Shown here one piece after another: positions 46,370-54,985 of a stretch of 64,000 bases of DNA (its first letter is position 1; every line of letters begins with the position of its first letter). Below the pieces are notes generated by a model. It saw only the letters and a program-made list of their open reading frames with translations. It ran no database searches and was not told the origin of the DNA. A program made the position numbers and the translations under genes. Origin of the DNA: Candidatus Tisiphia endosymbiont of Dioctria linearis (GTDB taxonomy: Bacteria; Pseudomonadota; Alphaproteobacteria; Rickettsiales; Rickettsiaceae). The stretch lies in contig NZ_OZ032156.1 in assembly GCF_964026545.1 (NCBI RefSeq), positions 930,001-994,000 on the forward strand, read 5' to 3'.

Positions 46370-46483
46370 CTATTTAACTTTGGTCAAAAGAGAATCAAGA
46401 GTATCTTTAAGAGATTGTACCGGTTCAAATGCAAGTTGACCTTCCAATACCTTAGAAGACTTTTTAACAATACTTTTAACTTA
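46370..46483 (-). pseudogene. Possible detached C-terminal fragment of the 46697-47956 gene
   Basis: On the minus strand the frame reads KSSKVLEGQLAFEPVQSLKD, TLDSLLTKVK and stop. Its helical, Lys-rich style suits the upstream gene that ends at 46697. The two pieces are separated by an RPE and another repeat end, so insertions may have cut off the original C-terminus. The remaining part of the 450-bp gap (46247-46369) is AT-rich and empty. Confidence 0.35.
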
Positions 46484-46484
46484 C

Positions 46485-46526
46485 AATTGCTTCGTCGCCA
46501 CTAAAGTGATTCCTCGCTAATAGACG
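46485..46526. repeat. Partial palindromic repeat, variant right end
   Basis: CAATTGCTTCGTCGCCACTA then CCTCGCTAATAGACG. The preceding ATACTTTTAACTTACAATTG repeats, inverted, the end of the block at 10434-10529. Confidence 0.7.
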
Positions 46527-46582
46527 GTGGTGCGTGTTCCTGCTGACCAAATGTTTGTCGGTAATAGTAAGTTTCGCAAGGG

Positions 46583-46689
46583 TATAGTTAATTCAGGAGA
46601 ATTTGGTGCTAGGAACGATGGAGTGACGCCTATAAGTAATAGGCGAGCGACGAGTGACGACGTCACCAACTTCTCATCAATTGACTATA
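46583..46689 (+). repeat. Second Rickettsia palindromic element (RPE-1 type)
   Basis: This 107-bp element runs from TATAGTTAATTC to ATCAATTGACTATA, the same length as the copy in addA. Read on the plus strand it encodes IVNSGEFGARNDGVTPISN and a close match to the addA peptide. It lies directly downstream (7 nt) of the unknown gene that ends at 46697. The 55 bp before it (VVRVPADQMFVGNSKFRKG in frame) may be a scrap of the gene it once sat in. Confidence 0.88.
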
Positions 46690-46696
46690 ACATCTA

Positions 46697-47956
46697 TTAC
46701 TTTTCCCGTCCTGTGCTTTGGGCTTTGTTATTGCTATTGCCAAGTACTACTTTCATAGCATTACCAATCTGTACTAGTTTGGATAGCGGTTTTAAAGTAG
46801 TGTTTAATGATGTAAGATCTTGCAAAAACTGTGTAGGGACAATATTTTTTGTTTTGTCTTTAACTAAATTTACAAAAGCTGTGGTGATTTTTTCTCTGTT
46901 GGGTATTAATTTGACTGCTTCTTGTATTTGAGATGTGATAGTAAATATATTTTTTGTTGCTTTATAACAACAATCTAACTTTTCAATGACAGTTTTATTA
47001 GGACTTAATGTAGAGAGGAGGTTTCCTTTTATACTACATAATTCTGGTTCGATTAAATTTTTTAGATATTTTTCTTTGTTTGGCATATTTCCAAGGATTT
47101 TACTCGCACCATCACGTATAGCACTGATAACCCCAATTATACCACTCTTATTATAAGGAAATTCTTCGGACAAGTCAACAAGTTTTTTAAAATACTCTTT
47201 TTCTTTTGGCTCTTGTCTAACCGATTTATTAATCTTCTTCAAAGAGTCTACATCTAACCCTAATTCTGCTACAGCTACAGGTGAAACTCCTGTTATTTCT
47301 GCTATTTCAGCAATTTGTTTAGCTTTACAGTATTTTTCTTTAAGGTCTGGATGTTTTTCTATTCTTACTAATTTTTCTTCAACTACTCCTAGTTTTGCCT
47401 TCCAATTATCTACTGTCTTTGTTAGATTTTCCGTACTGAGAAAAGATTTTACCGAATCTAACAAGCCACTTCCTTTGAGTACCAAACCAACTATCGGCAT
47501 TTGTATAGATATTAAAGCAATTAATAAATTTCCACAAAAATCGATAATCTTTTCTGACGCTCCAGGATACGAGGCATTTAGTTTGTTTTGAAACTGTAAA
47601 ATACTTTCAAGAATGTTTATTATGTATTCAATGAAAGTACTTTCAAAAAACAACATTTCCTCCTTTACTTGTTCTTGTTCGTCAAGATATAGGTCTAATT
47701 CATCTAAGGAATTGCCGACTGTTTCTTTGAAATATTCAGCTATTTCTCGATTTTGTTGTTGATCATTCGAATCTGAATCTACAAATATGTCATATATATA
47801 GCCAGCTCTTTTTTTTATACGCTTTAAGTTACTGGAAAACATTTTGAGTGTTTTCATAGAATCAAATTTCAATTGCTTTATAGTACTAGCAATAGAAGTG
47901 TTCGATAAGATACTAGGTAAAGCACTTTCTGCAAGGAGAGAATATATATTAGGCAT
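46697..47956 (-). CDS. Helical protein with a central hydrophobic segment, unknown function
   Basis: This 419-residue protein is not recognised. There is no signal peptide. Residues about 80-125 are acidic and helical (LDELDLYLDEQEQVKEEM). A hydrophobic stretch follows at about 138-165 (IIDFCGNLLIALISIQMPIVGLVL). The rest is Lys/Glu-rich helix with TPR-free spacing. The C-terminus (QSTGREK) stops 7 nt before an RPE, so truncation is possible; a candidate lost piece is at 46370-46483. It resembles in style, not in recognisable motif, the unknown proteins at 36072 and 36924. Confidence 0.65.
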   Translation of the reverse strand: MPNIYSLLAESALPSILSNTSIASTIKQLKFDSMKTLKMFSSNLKRIKKRAGYIYDIFVDSDSNDQQQNREIAEYFKETVGNSLDELDLYLDEQEQVKEEMLFFESTFIEYIINILESILQFQNKLNASYPGASEKIIDFCGNLLIALISIQMPIVGLVLKGSGLLDSVKSFLSTENLTKTVDNWKAKLGVVEEKLVRIEKHPDLKEKYCKAKQIAEIAEITGVSPVAVAELGLDVDSLKKINKSVRQEPKEKEYFKKLVDLSEEFPYNKSGIIGVISAIRDGASKILGNMPNKEKYLKNLIEPELCSIKGNLLSTLSPNKTVIEKLDCCYKATKNIFTITSQIQEAVKLIPNREKITTAFVNLVKDKTKNIVPTQFLQDLTSLNTTLKPLSKLVQIGNAMKVVLGNSNNKAQSTGREK

Positions 47957-48186
47957 AATAAATTGTTTATATTTAAATTTTTGAATCGATAATTTACCAT
48001 CTGTGCTTAAAGATAATACAAATAAAAACTATAGTTTAACACTGTTATGTTGCTCTTAAGGTTAGTTTTTGATATGTTACATATTGGCTTTATCACAAAT
48101 AGGTCAATTTTTAGATCAATGATATCTTTAACTTATTGCAGAAGCTAGCAAATTTTTTTAACATAAACATATTTAGAAAATCAACT

Positions 48187-49539
48187 ATGTATAAATTTAC
48201 ACATTTTGCCATTATCATTTTGTTCAACTATTCGGTTTTTGCTGTCGACTTACCTGATGCTTTATCTAGTGCATACAATAATAATGGCGAATTACAAATC
48301 ATTAGACAAAACTTTTTAAGTGAGATTGAACAGTTTTCTGCAGCTTTCTCAGGTTTTATGCCTAATATATCTTATAATATTAACTCTAACATTAGTAAGA
48401 ATAAACCGAATAGTCAATATGCTCCTAATTCTTCTAAAAAAGAGACAAAATCACAACAAAACACTTTTATATTAGAGCAGCCTATATTTAGTGGTGGTAG
48501 TAGTGTTGCAAATTTGAAATCTGCTCAGTCAGCTTTTAGAGCATCGCGTGCTAAATATTATGCGGAAGAACAGAGGGTTCTTTTAAGCTTAATAAAAAAT
48601 TATCTCGATTGTTATGATGCAAAAGAGAAATATGAGATTTCTGAAATTAGTGTAAAAACTAACAAACATCAATTAGCAACCATTGAAGAAAAACTAAAAT
48701 TAGGTGAAGCAACATCAATAGATTTAGCTAGTGCCAAGGCAAGCCTTGCAGTGGCTGAGACTAATAGATTAAACGTATATGCTAATTATCAAGCAACAAA
48801 AGCAACCTTTAGTCGAGTTTTTGGTATAGAAGCGGATGATATTGCTATGCCTCCTATGCCGGACAACTTACCTAATTCATTAGATGCTTTAATAGAGAAG
48901 GCAGTAAATGTTAATCCTAGCATAGACAGTACAAGACATAGTGTTAGAAGTCATAAAGCTGCCCAAATAGCAGCAATGGCTGAACTTCTGCCTAAGGTAA
49001 ATTTTAAAATTGAGTCTGGTAAAAACATCTATACCCCAGAGACTCCAATGACTAATAATAGCAGAAGTACTACATCAACTTTATCAGTTAACATACCTAT
49101 TTATTCTCATGGGGGTAGCGAATATTCAAAAATTAGGAAAGCTAAAAATAGCACTAGGAGTGCAGCTATTCAACTTGATGACACAATAAAGCAAATACGA
49201 GCAAGTGCTATTGGTAGTTGGGAAGGATTTGAAGCAGCAAAATCTAAAATTATCGCCACATCACAAGGAGTAGAAGCGGCTCAAATAGCTTATGATGGGA
49301 TAATGCAGGAGGAAATTGTTGGTTCCAAAACAATCTTAGAAGTTTTAACTGCTGAAGAAAAATTATATAATACTAAGATAGCAAAAGTTGATGCATGTAG
49401 AGACTCTATTTTAGCGGCTTACCAAATAAAATCTTTACTAGGGGAATTAACTGCAAAAAGCTTGAAATTAAAAGTTAAATATTTTACTCCTGAAGATGAG
49501 TTTAAAGGACTCAAGAAAAAACTTATTATAGGTTTTTAA
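48187..49539 (+). CDS. tolC: TolC-family outer-membrane efflux protein
   Basis: TolC forms the outer-membrane channel of type I secretion and drug efflux. I chose ATG 48187 (450 residues) because a signal peptide follows at once (FTHFAIIILFNYSVFA, then VDLPDALSSAYNNN); an upstream TTG at 48136 would place 17 residues in front of it. The paired helical repeats are visible (LRSNIS-type region, QRVLLSLIKNYLDCYDAKEKYEI and the later VLTAEEKLYNTKIAKVDA). popZ begins 2 nt after its stop. In Rickettsia typhi TolC is reported to export RARP-1; an RARP-1-like gene lies two genes downstream here. Confidence 0.92.
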   Translation: MYKFTHFAIIILFNYSVFAVDLPDALSSAYNNNGELQIIRQNFLSEIEQFSAAFSGFMPNISYNINSNISKNKPNSQYAPNSSKKETKSQQNTFILEQPIFSGGSSVANLKSAQSAFRASRAKYYAEEQRVLLSLIKNYLDCYDAKEKYEISEISVKTNKHQLATIEEKLKLGEATSIDLASAKASLAVAETNRLNVYANYQATKATFSRVFGIEADDIAMPPMPDNLPNSLDALIEKAVNVNPSIDSTRHSVRSHKAAQIAAMAELLPKVNFKIESGKNIYTPETPMTNNSRSTTSTLSVNIPIYSHGGSEYSKIRKAKNSTRSAAIQLDDTIKQIRASAIGSWEGFEAAKSKIIATSQGVEAAQIAYDGIMQEEIVGSKTILEVLTAEEKLYNTKIAKVDACRDSILAAYQIKSLLGELTAKSLKLKVKYFTPEDEFKGLKKKLIIGF

Positions 49540-49541
49540 TT

Positions 49542-49979
49542 ATGAGTAAAGACCATAACAAAAACCAAGATATGTCAGTTGAAGAGATACTGAAATCAAT
49601 TAAGGGAATGATTGATAATCGTAATGAACCCCCATCTAATGATGACGATATATTAGAATTGACTAATATAGCTTGGAATGAAGAAGATAAGCTAGAAGAG
49701 GATAGTACACATAGTCAATTAGCAGAAGAACTATTGCAGGAATCCTTGATATCCGATAAATCTGCAGCAGAAACTACTAAGATTTTCCAACATTTCTCGA
49801 AAACAGCTCGAGAGATTAATATAAATGCTTCAAACTCTAAGGTTAAAACGTTAGAGGATCTAATTGTTGAGATGATACGACCACAATTGAGTCAATGGTT
49901 AGATAAAAACTTGCCTTTATTAGTAAAGCAGTTAGTAGAAAAAGAGATTCAAAAGTTATTGCCAAATGATCAGAAATGA
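49542..49979 (+). CDS. popZ: PopZ-like pole-organizing protein (DUF2497)
   Basis: PopZ forms a polymeric hub at the cell pole of alphaproteobacteria, where it anchors ParB and regulators. The 145-residue protein keeps both ends of the family: the N-terminal helix MSVEEILKSIKGMI and the C-terminal oligomerisation region TLEDLIVEMIRPQLSQWLD then LVKQLVEKEIQKLL. The middle is a short acidic linker. It begins 2 nt after tolC, so the two are co-translated. Confidence 0.85.
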   Translation: MSKDHNKNQDMSVEEILKSIKGMIDNRNEPPSNDDDILELTNIAWNEEDKLEEDSTHSQLAEELLQESLISDKSAAETTKIFQHFSKTAREININASNSKVKTLEDLIVEMIRPQLSQWLDKNLPLLVKQLVEKEIQKLLPNDQK

Positions 49980-49980
49980 C

Positions 49981-50009
49981 TTAGTGCAAGAAGTAAATTA
50001 TGTTATAAT
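49981..50009 (+). promoter_or_regulatory. Possible promoter of the RARP-1-like gene
   Basis: A perfect -10 hexamer TATAAT (50004-50009) lies 17 nt after TTAGTG (49981-49986), a weak -35. The ankyrin gene starts 45 nt downstream, so it may be transcribed on its own as well as from tolC. Confidence 0.4.
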
Positions 50010-50053
50010 CAGCGTAATGCGAGCTAATAATATAAAATAACGTGAGAATTCTA

Positions 50054-51685
50054 ATGTACTTTAATAGAACTCTTGGAAATGATAGTAGGGGTTTCGTCAT
50101 TCTAAAATTATTAGCTAGATTAAGCTACAGGAAATTCTTAGTAACCCTTCTAATAACTATTTCTTTGTTTATAGATAGGGCTTATTCTGCTCCACCACCC
50201 CTGCCGTCTCCAACGTTGCCACAATTAGAAAATGAGAAAGTGAATAAACACAAAGAAGATTCACAAGAGACAGATTCTTTAATGAAAGAAATACAACAAT
50301 TTATGCCCTCCAAGAAAACGGATGATCAAGTACCAGAACCAATAAAACCAGCATCTACACCACAAAATACCAGTAATGAAGCTAGTAAAGAAGAAGGGGA
50401 GACAGATTCTTTCATTGATTTAGGAAATAATAAATTACCAATTCTAGACAATACTCTATATGATAAAAAAATAAATAACCCAAAAAAATCGGATCAATTA
50501 GATAAAATTCCGTCCCAGAAAATTGAGCTAGAAGAATCCAGTAAAAACAACAATAATAATATTAACAACAATTCTCCTACCCTGCCACCAACTGAAAATC
50601 AAAATATAGAGAGTCAAGATACTGTACCCCTTAAGCCTATTGAGTCACCTATTTTGCCTAAACCCCAGATAGCTGGAGATCAGATAGATTCGCTGTCTGG
50701 TGACAATAAGTCTGATATCGAAGTAACTACCACTATTATACCGCCTGTAACTATGCCTGATAAAGAGAAAAATCAAGTAGAGTTGCCGCAAATAGGTAGT
50801 GAAGATAATAAGGGAGTGGTTACGCCTAATCTAGATATAGCGCCTTCTTCACAAGAAAAAAAGCCTACTGAGCCACAAGCAGCTGATCCTATCATACCAG
50901 CATTACCTAAGGAAAATACTGAACCTAAAATGACTAAGCCTGATATTACACCGATTCTCACAAAGGATTCTCCAGTTGCTGAGACACCGCAAACTCAAAC
51001 GCCTGTACCAGTCTTTGTAAAAAAGAATAAGCAACCAGATGAGTCTAGTAACATTGACGAAAAGCAAGATAGTAATTTAGTTAAAGAAGAAAAAGAACTA
51101 GATAAGAAACAGCCAAATAAAACTATTCCAATTGCCAAGAGTGCAACTATTACCATTAAAGAAATATCACCGGAAATGGCTCTGTTCATAGAAGATGAAA
51201 AACAAATGTTATTTTTGCCAGATGATGATATAGTATTAGGAGAGCTTACAGAAGAGGCAAGATTAAATCAAATGGCGATGTATGCATTTATTCAAATGTT
51301 TAAGAGAATTTATGATAGTGAGCATAGAGAGAATCAAAGAAAGATAATAAATAGGTTTATTGATAATTATAATAGAGACGTGCATATTACTAATAGTATA
51401 GTAAATGATGCAACAGATAGAGCATTTGAAGCAGTTAGCAAAAATAATTTATTTACTCTTAGGGTTCTTTTGGATAATTATTTAATCATCCAAAAAAGGG
51501 GGGATGATAATTACACTCTTTTGCATGAATCTGCAGAAACTGGCAATTATTATATAGCAAAATTTTTGATTATGCGTGGGGTAAACATTAAGGCTACTGA
51601 TTATCATTATAGAACAGCATTGGAAATCTCTGATGAGCAAAATAATAATGTTAGTTGCTTGATCAGAAAGGCAACAGCAAATTAG
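50054..51685 (+). CDS. Exported proline-rich ankyrin protein, RARP-1-like
   Basis: This 543-residue protein has a Sec signal (KFLVTLLITISLFIDRAYSA, then PPPLPSP), a long disordered Pro/Glu/Lys/Asn-rich middle of about 330 residues, and a folded C-terminus ending in two to three ankyrin units (NLFTLRVLLDNYLI, NYTLLHESAETGNYYIAKFL, ATDYHYRTALEISDEQ). This layout, and its place after tolC and before thrS, match Rickettsia ankyrin repeat protein 1 (RARP-1), described as exported by Sec and TolC in R. typhi and implicated in host-cell invasion or spread. ATG 50054 is used; GTG 50042 is the alternative. Identity is inferred from architecture and order. Confidence 0.75.
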   Translation: MYFNRTLGNDSRGFVILKLLARLSYRKFLVTLLITISLFIDRAYSAPPPLPSPTLPQLENEKVNKHKEDSQETDSLMKEIQQFMPSKKTDDQVPEPIKPASTPQNTSNEASKEEGETDSFIDLGNNKLPILDNTLYDKKINNPKKSDQLDKIPSQKIELEESSKNNNNNINNNSPTLPPTENQNIESQDTVPLKPIESPILPKPQIAGDQIDSLSGDNKSDIEVTTTIIPPVTMPDKEKNQVELPQIGSEDNKGVVTPNLDIAPSSQEKKPTEPQAADPIIPALPKENTEPKMTKPDITPILTKDSPVAETPQTQTPVPVFVKKNKQPDESSNIDEKQDSNLVKEEKELDKKQPNKTIPIAKSATITIKEISPEMALFIEDEKQMLFLPDDDIVLGELTEEARLNQMAMYAFIQMFKRIYDSEHRENQRKIINRFIDNYNRDVHITNSIVNDATDRAFEAVSKNNLFTLRVLLDNYLIIQKRGDDNYTLLHESAETGNYYIAKFLIMRGVNIKATDYHYRTALEISDEQNNNVSCLIRKATAN

Positions 51686-52255
51686 TCTCGAAGGAAGCTA
51701 TGGCTAGGAGGTATAGTGGAGGAAGAGTTGACTATTTGCTGCATAATCCCTCTAACTGAACAGCAGTATTAAATAGGGGTTGAGAGCAGATATATACTCA
51801 AATGATTTGAAGAATTGGATTTGAAAATGAGGGGCGAGCATACGCATAAGCGTCAGTTTAAGGAAAACGAGATGAAAAAGCTGTAGGGAGATATGACTTA
51901 AGATTGTATAATGATGATTCACGCACACAATTAATAAGGAATCCTCAAAATGAGTATATAAAAAAATAAAAGGTTTTTTTACATCATCTAAATTAAAAAA
52001 ACTTGCTCAAAAATCCAGGAAAAAAACAGGTCTTCAACCGTTCAGATATGCGGTTTATAGCATGTTTTCTTTTCTCCTTAGACTGACGCCTATGTACTAT
52101 CACAAGCATATGGAGCTATACCAACAATTGATGACAATTCATTGCTACTATAATTTTTATTCCCTAAGTCTGTTAGTGAGGAATTCATTAAAATTTAAGT
52201 TGAATATAAACTATTAACAATATAATATGGAGGCATTGAAATTAGATAAGATAAA
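51686..52255. other. 570-bp gap with decayed sequence, no gene recognised
   Basis: The stretch holds fragments of repeat flanks (GCATAAGCGTCAGTTTAAGG at 51850; CTCCTTAGACTGACGCCTATG at 52073). A frame with no start codon reads KKIKGFFTSSKLKKLAQKSR near 51960-52025 and looks like the N-terminus of a lost Lys-rich gene. TATAAT-like sequences before thrS may act as its promoter, but none stands out. Confidence 0.4.
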
Positions 52256-54169
52256 ATGATTAATATTACTTTTCCAGATGGAGTTCAAAAACAATTTACA
52301 AAAAATATTACGGGGTTGGAGATAGCTAGTCAAATCTCGACTTCTCTAGCAAAAGATGCTTTAGTTATTGAGATAAATAATGAGCTAAAGGACTTAAGTT
52401 TACCTATAGAATCTGATTGTAATTTAAGAATTCTTACCAGCAAAGATCCAGAATGTTTGGAAATATTACGCCATGATGCAGCTCATATTATTGCTGAAGC
52501 GGCTAAAGAATTATTTCCCAATATCCAGGTAACTATAGGACCCGCTATTGAAAATGGCTTTTTTTATGATTTTGCTAAGGAGCAACCTTTTTCATCGGAA
52601 GATTTGCTGAAGATAGAAGCAAAAATGCATGAGATTGTTAAAAGAAATGAGAAAATCACTAGAGAACTATGGAACCGTGATCAAGCTATAGAATTCTTTA
52701 AATCAATTGGTGAACATTATAAAGCCGAGATAATCTCAGAAATTCCGGCAAATGAGGATATTACATTATATCGGCAAGGCAATTTTGTTGATCTGTGCCG
52801 TGGTCCGCATGCTCCATCAACTGGCTTCATTAAACATTTCAAATTAATGAAAGTGGCAGGTGCATATTGGCGAGGTGATAGTAAAAATCCTATGCTACAA
52901 AGAATCTATGGTACAGCTTGGGCAACAAAAGAGCAGTTGGACAATTATCTGTATATGCTTGAAGAGGCAGAGAAACGTGATCATAGAAAATTAGGGCGGG
53001 AACTTGATTTGTTCCATTTTCAGGAAGAAGCTCAAGGTATGGTATTTTGGCATGATAAGGGTTGGAGCATATACCGTATTATCGAACAATATATCAGAAA
53101 TAAAATCAGAAAAATGGGGTATATTGAGGTAAAAACTCCGGTACTTGTTGATAAAAGCTTGTGGGAATCTTCTGGTCACTGGGAAAAATTTAGAGAAGAT
53201 ATGTTTGCTCTAAATCTTGCTGATGATAAAACGCTGGCTATGAAACCAATGAATTGTCCATGTCATGTGCAGATTTTTAAGCAAGGTATCAAAAGTTATC
53301 GAGATTTACCATTGAGTATGTCTGAATTTGGTTTGTGTCATAGAAACGAGGCATCTGGAGCACTGCATGGTTTGATGAGAGTAAAGGCTTTTAGGCAAGA
53401 TGATGCCCATATTTTCTGTACTGAAGAGCAAATTAACAGTGAGACAGTAAAATTTTGTAGTCTCTTAACCGAGATTTATAAAGATTTTGGTTTTTCGGAT
53501 ATAAAAATTAAATTTTCAGATCGTCCTAAGGTGCGGGCTGGCAGTGATGAAGTTTGGGATAAAGCCGAAAATGCTCTAAAAAGTGCCGTAAAAGAAGCCG
53601 GTTATTCTTACATATTAAACCCTGGTGATGGGGCATTTTATGGGCCAAAACTAGATTTTTGTCTTAAAGATTCAATAGGTAGAGAATGGCAATGCGGTAC
53701 TCTACAAGTTGATTTTGTCTTACCGGAACGTCTTGATGCCCACTATATTGCAGCAAACGGTGAGAAAAAGAGACCAGTAATGTTGCATAGGGCTGTGATT
53801 GGTTCTTTTGAACGATTCATTGGCATATTAATTGAAGAATATGCCGGACGATTCCCTCTATGGTTAGCTCCTGTACAAGTAGCTATTGCTACCATCACTA
53901 GTGATTTAAATGATTATGCACTTGAGGTGCATAAATTATTGGTTAGTGAAGGGGTAAGGTCAGATATTGATATTTCGCCTGAAAAGATTAATTATAAAAT
54001 ACGTTGTTTTTCTAATGATAAAGTGCCTATAATAGCTGTTGTTGGTAAACAGGAAATGGCAAATAATACTGTGACTATAAGACAACTCGGATCTGATCAA
54101 CAAGAAATTATTTCTTTAGAAAATCTAGTAAAGCTTGTGAAAGATCAGAATACCCGCTATTTAACGTAA
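52256..54169 (+). CDS. thrS: Threonyl-tRNA synthetase
   Basis: This class II synthetase charges tRNA-Thr and edits Ser-tRNA-Thr. The 637-residue protein has the N-terminal TGS domain ([13 protein letters not shown]), the editing domain with [16 protein letters not shown] and the zinc-site region [16 protein letters not shown], and the catalytic core with [34 protein letters not shown] and [17 protein letters not shown]. The C-terminal anticodon-binding domain is complete. The gene follows a long gap and probably has its own promoter. Confidence 0.97.
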   Translation: MINITFPDGVQKQFTKNITGLEIASQISTSLAKDALVIEINNELKDLSLPIESDCNLRILTSKDPECLEILRHDAAHIIAEAAKELFPNIQVTIGPAIENGFFYDFAKEQPFSSEDLLKIEAKMHEIVKRNEKITRELWNRDQAIEFFKSIGEHYKAEIISEIPANEDITLYRQGNFVDLCRGPHAPSTGFIKHFKLMKVAGAYWRGDSKNPMLQRIYGTAWATKEQLDNYLYMLEEAEKRDHRKLGRELDLFHFQEEAQGMVFWHDKGWSIYRIIEQYIRNKIRKMGYIEVKTPVLVDKSLWESSGHWEKFREDMFALNLADDKTLAMKPMNCPCHVQIFKQGIKSYRDLPLSMSEFGLCHRNEASGALHGLMRVKAFRQDDAHIFCTEEQINSETVKFCSLLTEIYKDFGFSDIKIKFSDRPKVRAGSDEVWDKAENALKSAVKEAGYSYILNPGDGAFYGPKLDFCLKDSIGREWQCGTLQVDFVLPERLDAHYIAANGEKKRPVMLHRAVIGSFERFIGILIEEYAGRFPLWLAPVQVAIATITSDLNDYALEVHKLLVSEGVRSDIDISPEKINYKIRCFSNDKVPIIAVVGKQEMANNTVTIRQLGSDQQEIISLENLVKLVKDQNTRYLT

Positions 54170-54217
54170 GTGGTATTTTGAATATAGCTAAATGTCATTG
54201 TGAGTCCACTAGCACTC

Positions 54218-54311
54218 CGTCATTGCGAACGAACATATGTGAGCGAAGCAATCCATTCTTCATTAAGAAATAGATTACTTCAATGCTACTAAAGTAGTTT
54301 CTCGCAATGAC
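54218..54311. repeat. Palindromic GTCATTGCGA repeat between thrS and infC
   Basis: CGTCATTGCGAACGAACATA at the left and GTTTCTCGCAATGAC at the right. Scraps of other ends flank it (GTCATTGTGAG at 54194; CTTGCAATGACG at 54331). Confidence 0.8.
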
Positions 54312-54428
54312 AGTTGAGGTTTATGTACTCCTTGCAATGACGAGTTAACTAGAATGGGTTAGTTATATGCTCAAAGTAATTTGAGTAATAATACAATTTT
54401 ATTTAAACAATAATTATGGAGAAGTTTT

Positions 54429-54971
54429 ATTTCTGGAGTTAAGAATAGTAATTTTCCGAAGGCTAACAGGGAAATTAGGGCTAGTCAAGTTCGTTTAGTC
54501 GGTGAAAATGGTGAGATGCTTGGCATCGTCAATATCAAGGAAGCTTTGGAGTATGCCGGAAAGGTTGCTTTAGATTTGGTGGAAATCTCACCAAATGCTG
54601 AGCCTCCTGTCTGTAAAGTGTTGAATTTTGGTAAGTTTAAATATGATAGTAAAAAACGTATACAAGATTCCAGGAAAAAACAAAGAATTATTGTCCTTAA
54701 AGAGATGAAGTTTAAGCCAAACATTAGTCAGGGGGATTTTGATGTAAAGCTTCGTAAAATCAAAGATTTTTTGAAGGAAGGTGACAAAGTAAAAATCTCC
54801 TTATGGTTCAAAGGTAGAGAGATTATCCATAACGATATTGGTATGAAGTTATTTGACCGTATATTGTTAGAACTAGAAGGTTTGGCTAAGATTGATTCTG
54901 CTCCTAAAATGGAAGGTAAACAGATAATTATGTTAGTCAGTCCTAATACAACAAAAATACTAACGAACTAA
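54429..54971 (+). CDS. infC: Translation initiation factor IF-3 (AUU start)
   Basis: IF-3 binds the 30S subunit and checks start-codon pairing. The frame is homologous well upstream of the first ATG (54516): [19 protein letters not shown] then [13 protein letters not shown]. The best start is ATT 54429, with GGAG at 54418-54421 and a 7-nt gap, giving 180 residues. A rare AUU start is the known autoregulatory feature of infC in other bacteria, where IF-3 rejects its own start codon. Motifs in the body include [20 protein letters not shown] and [18 protein letters not shown]. pdhC begins 14 nt downstream; no rpmI-rplT pair follows. Confidence 0.93.
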   Translation: MSGVKNSNFPKANREIRASQVRLVGENGEMLGIVNIKEALEYAGKVALDLVEISPNAEPPVCKVLNFGKFKYDSKKRIQDSRKKQRIIVLKEMKFKPNISQGDFDVKLRKIKDFLKEGDKVKISLWFKGREIIHNDIGMKLFDRILLELEGLAKIDSAPKMEGKQIIMLVSPNTTKILTN

Positions 54972-54985
54972 TTAGAATTAATATT

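Noticed and set aside
46527..46931. Plus-strand open frame of 134 codons
   Set aside because: It runs through an RPE and then antisense to the end of the unknown gene at 46697. It has no start signal, and its C-terminal half has no protein-like homology that I can recognise.
49980..50053. Riboswitch or leader peptide before the ankyrin gene
   Set aside because: The gap is only 74 bp, with a promoter-like -10 box and no conserved aptamer-like pairing.
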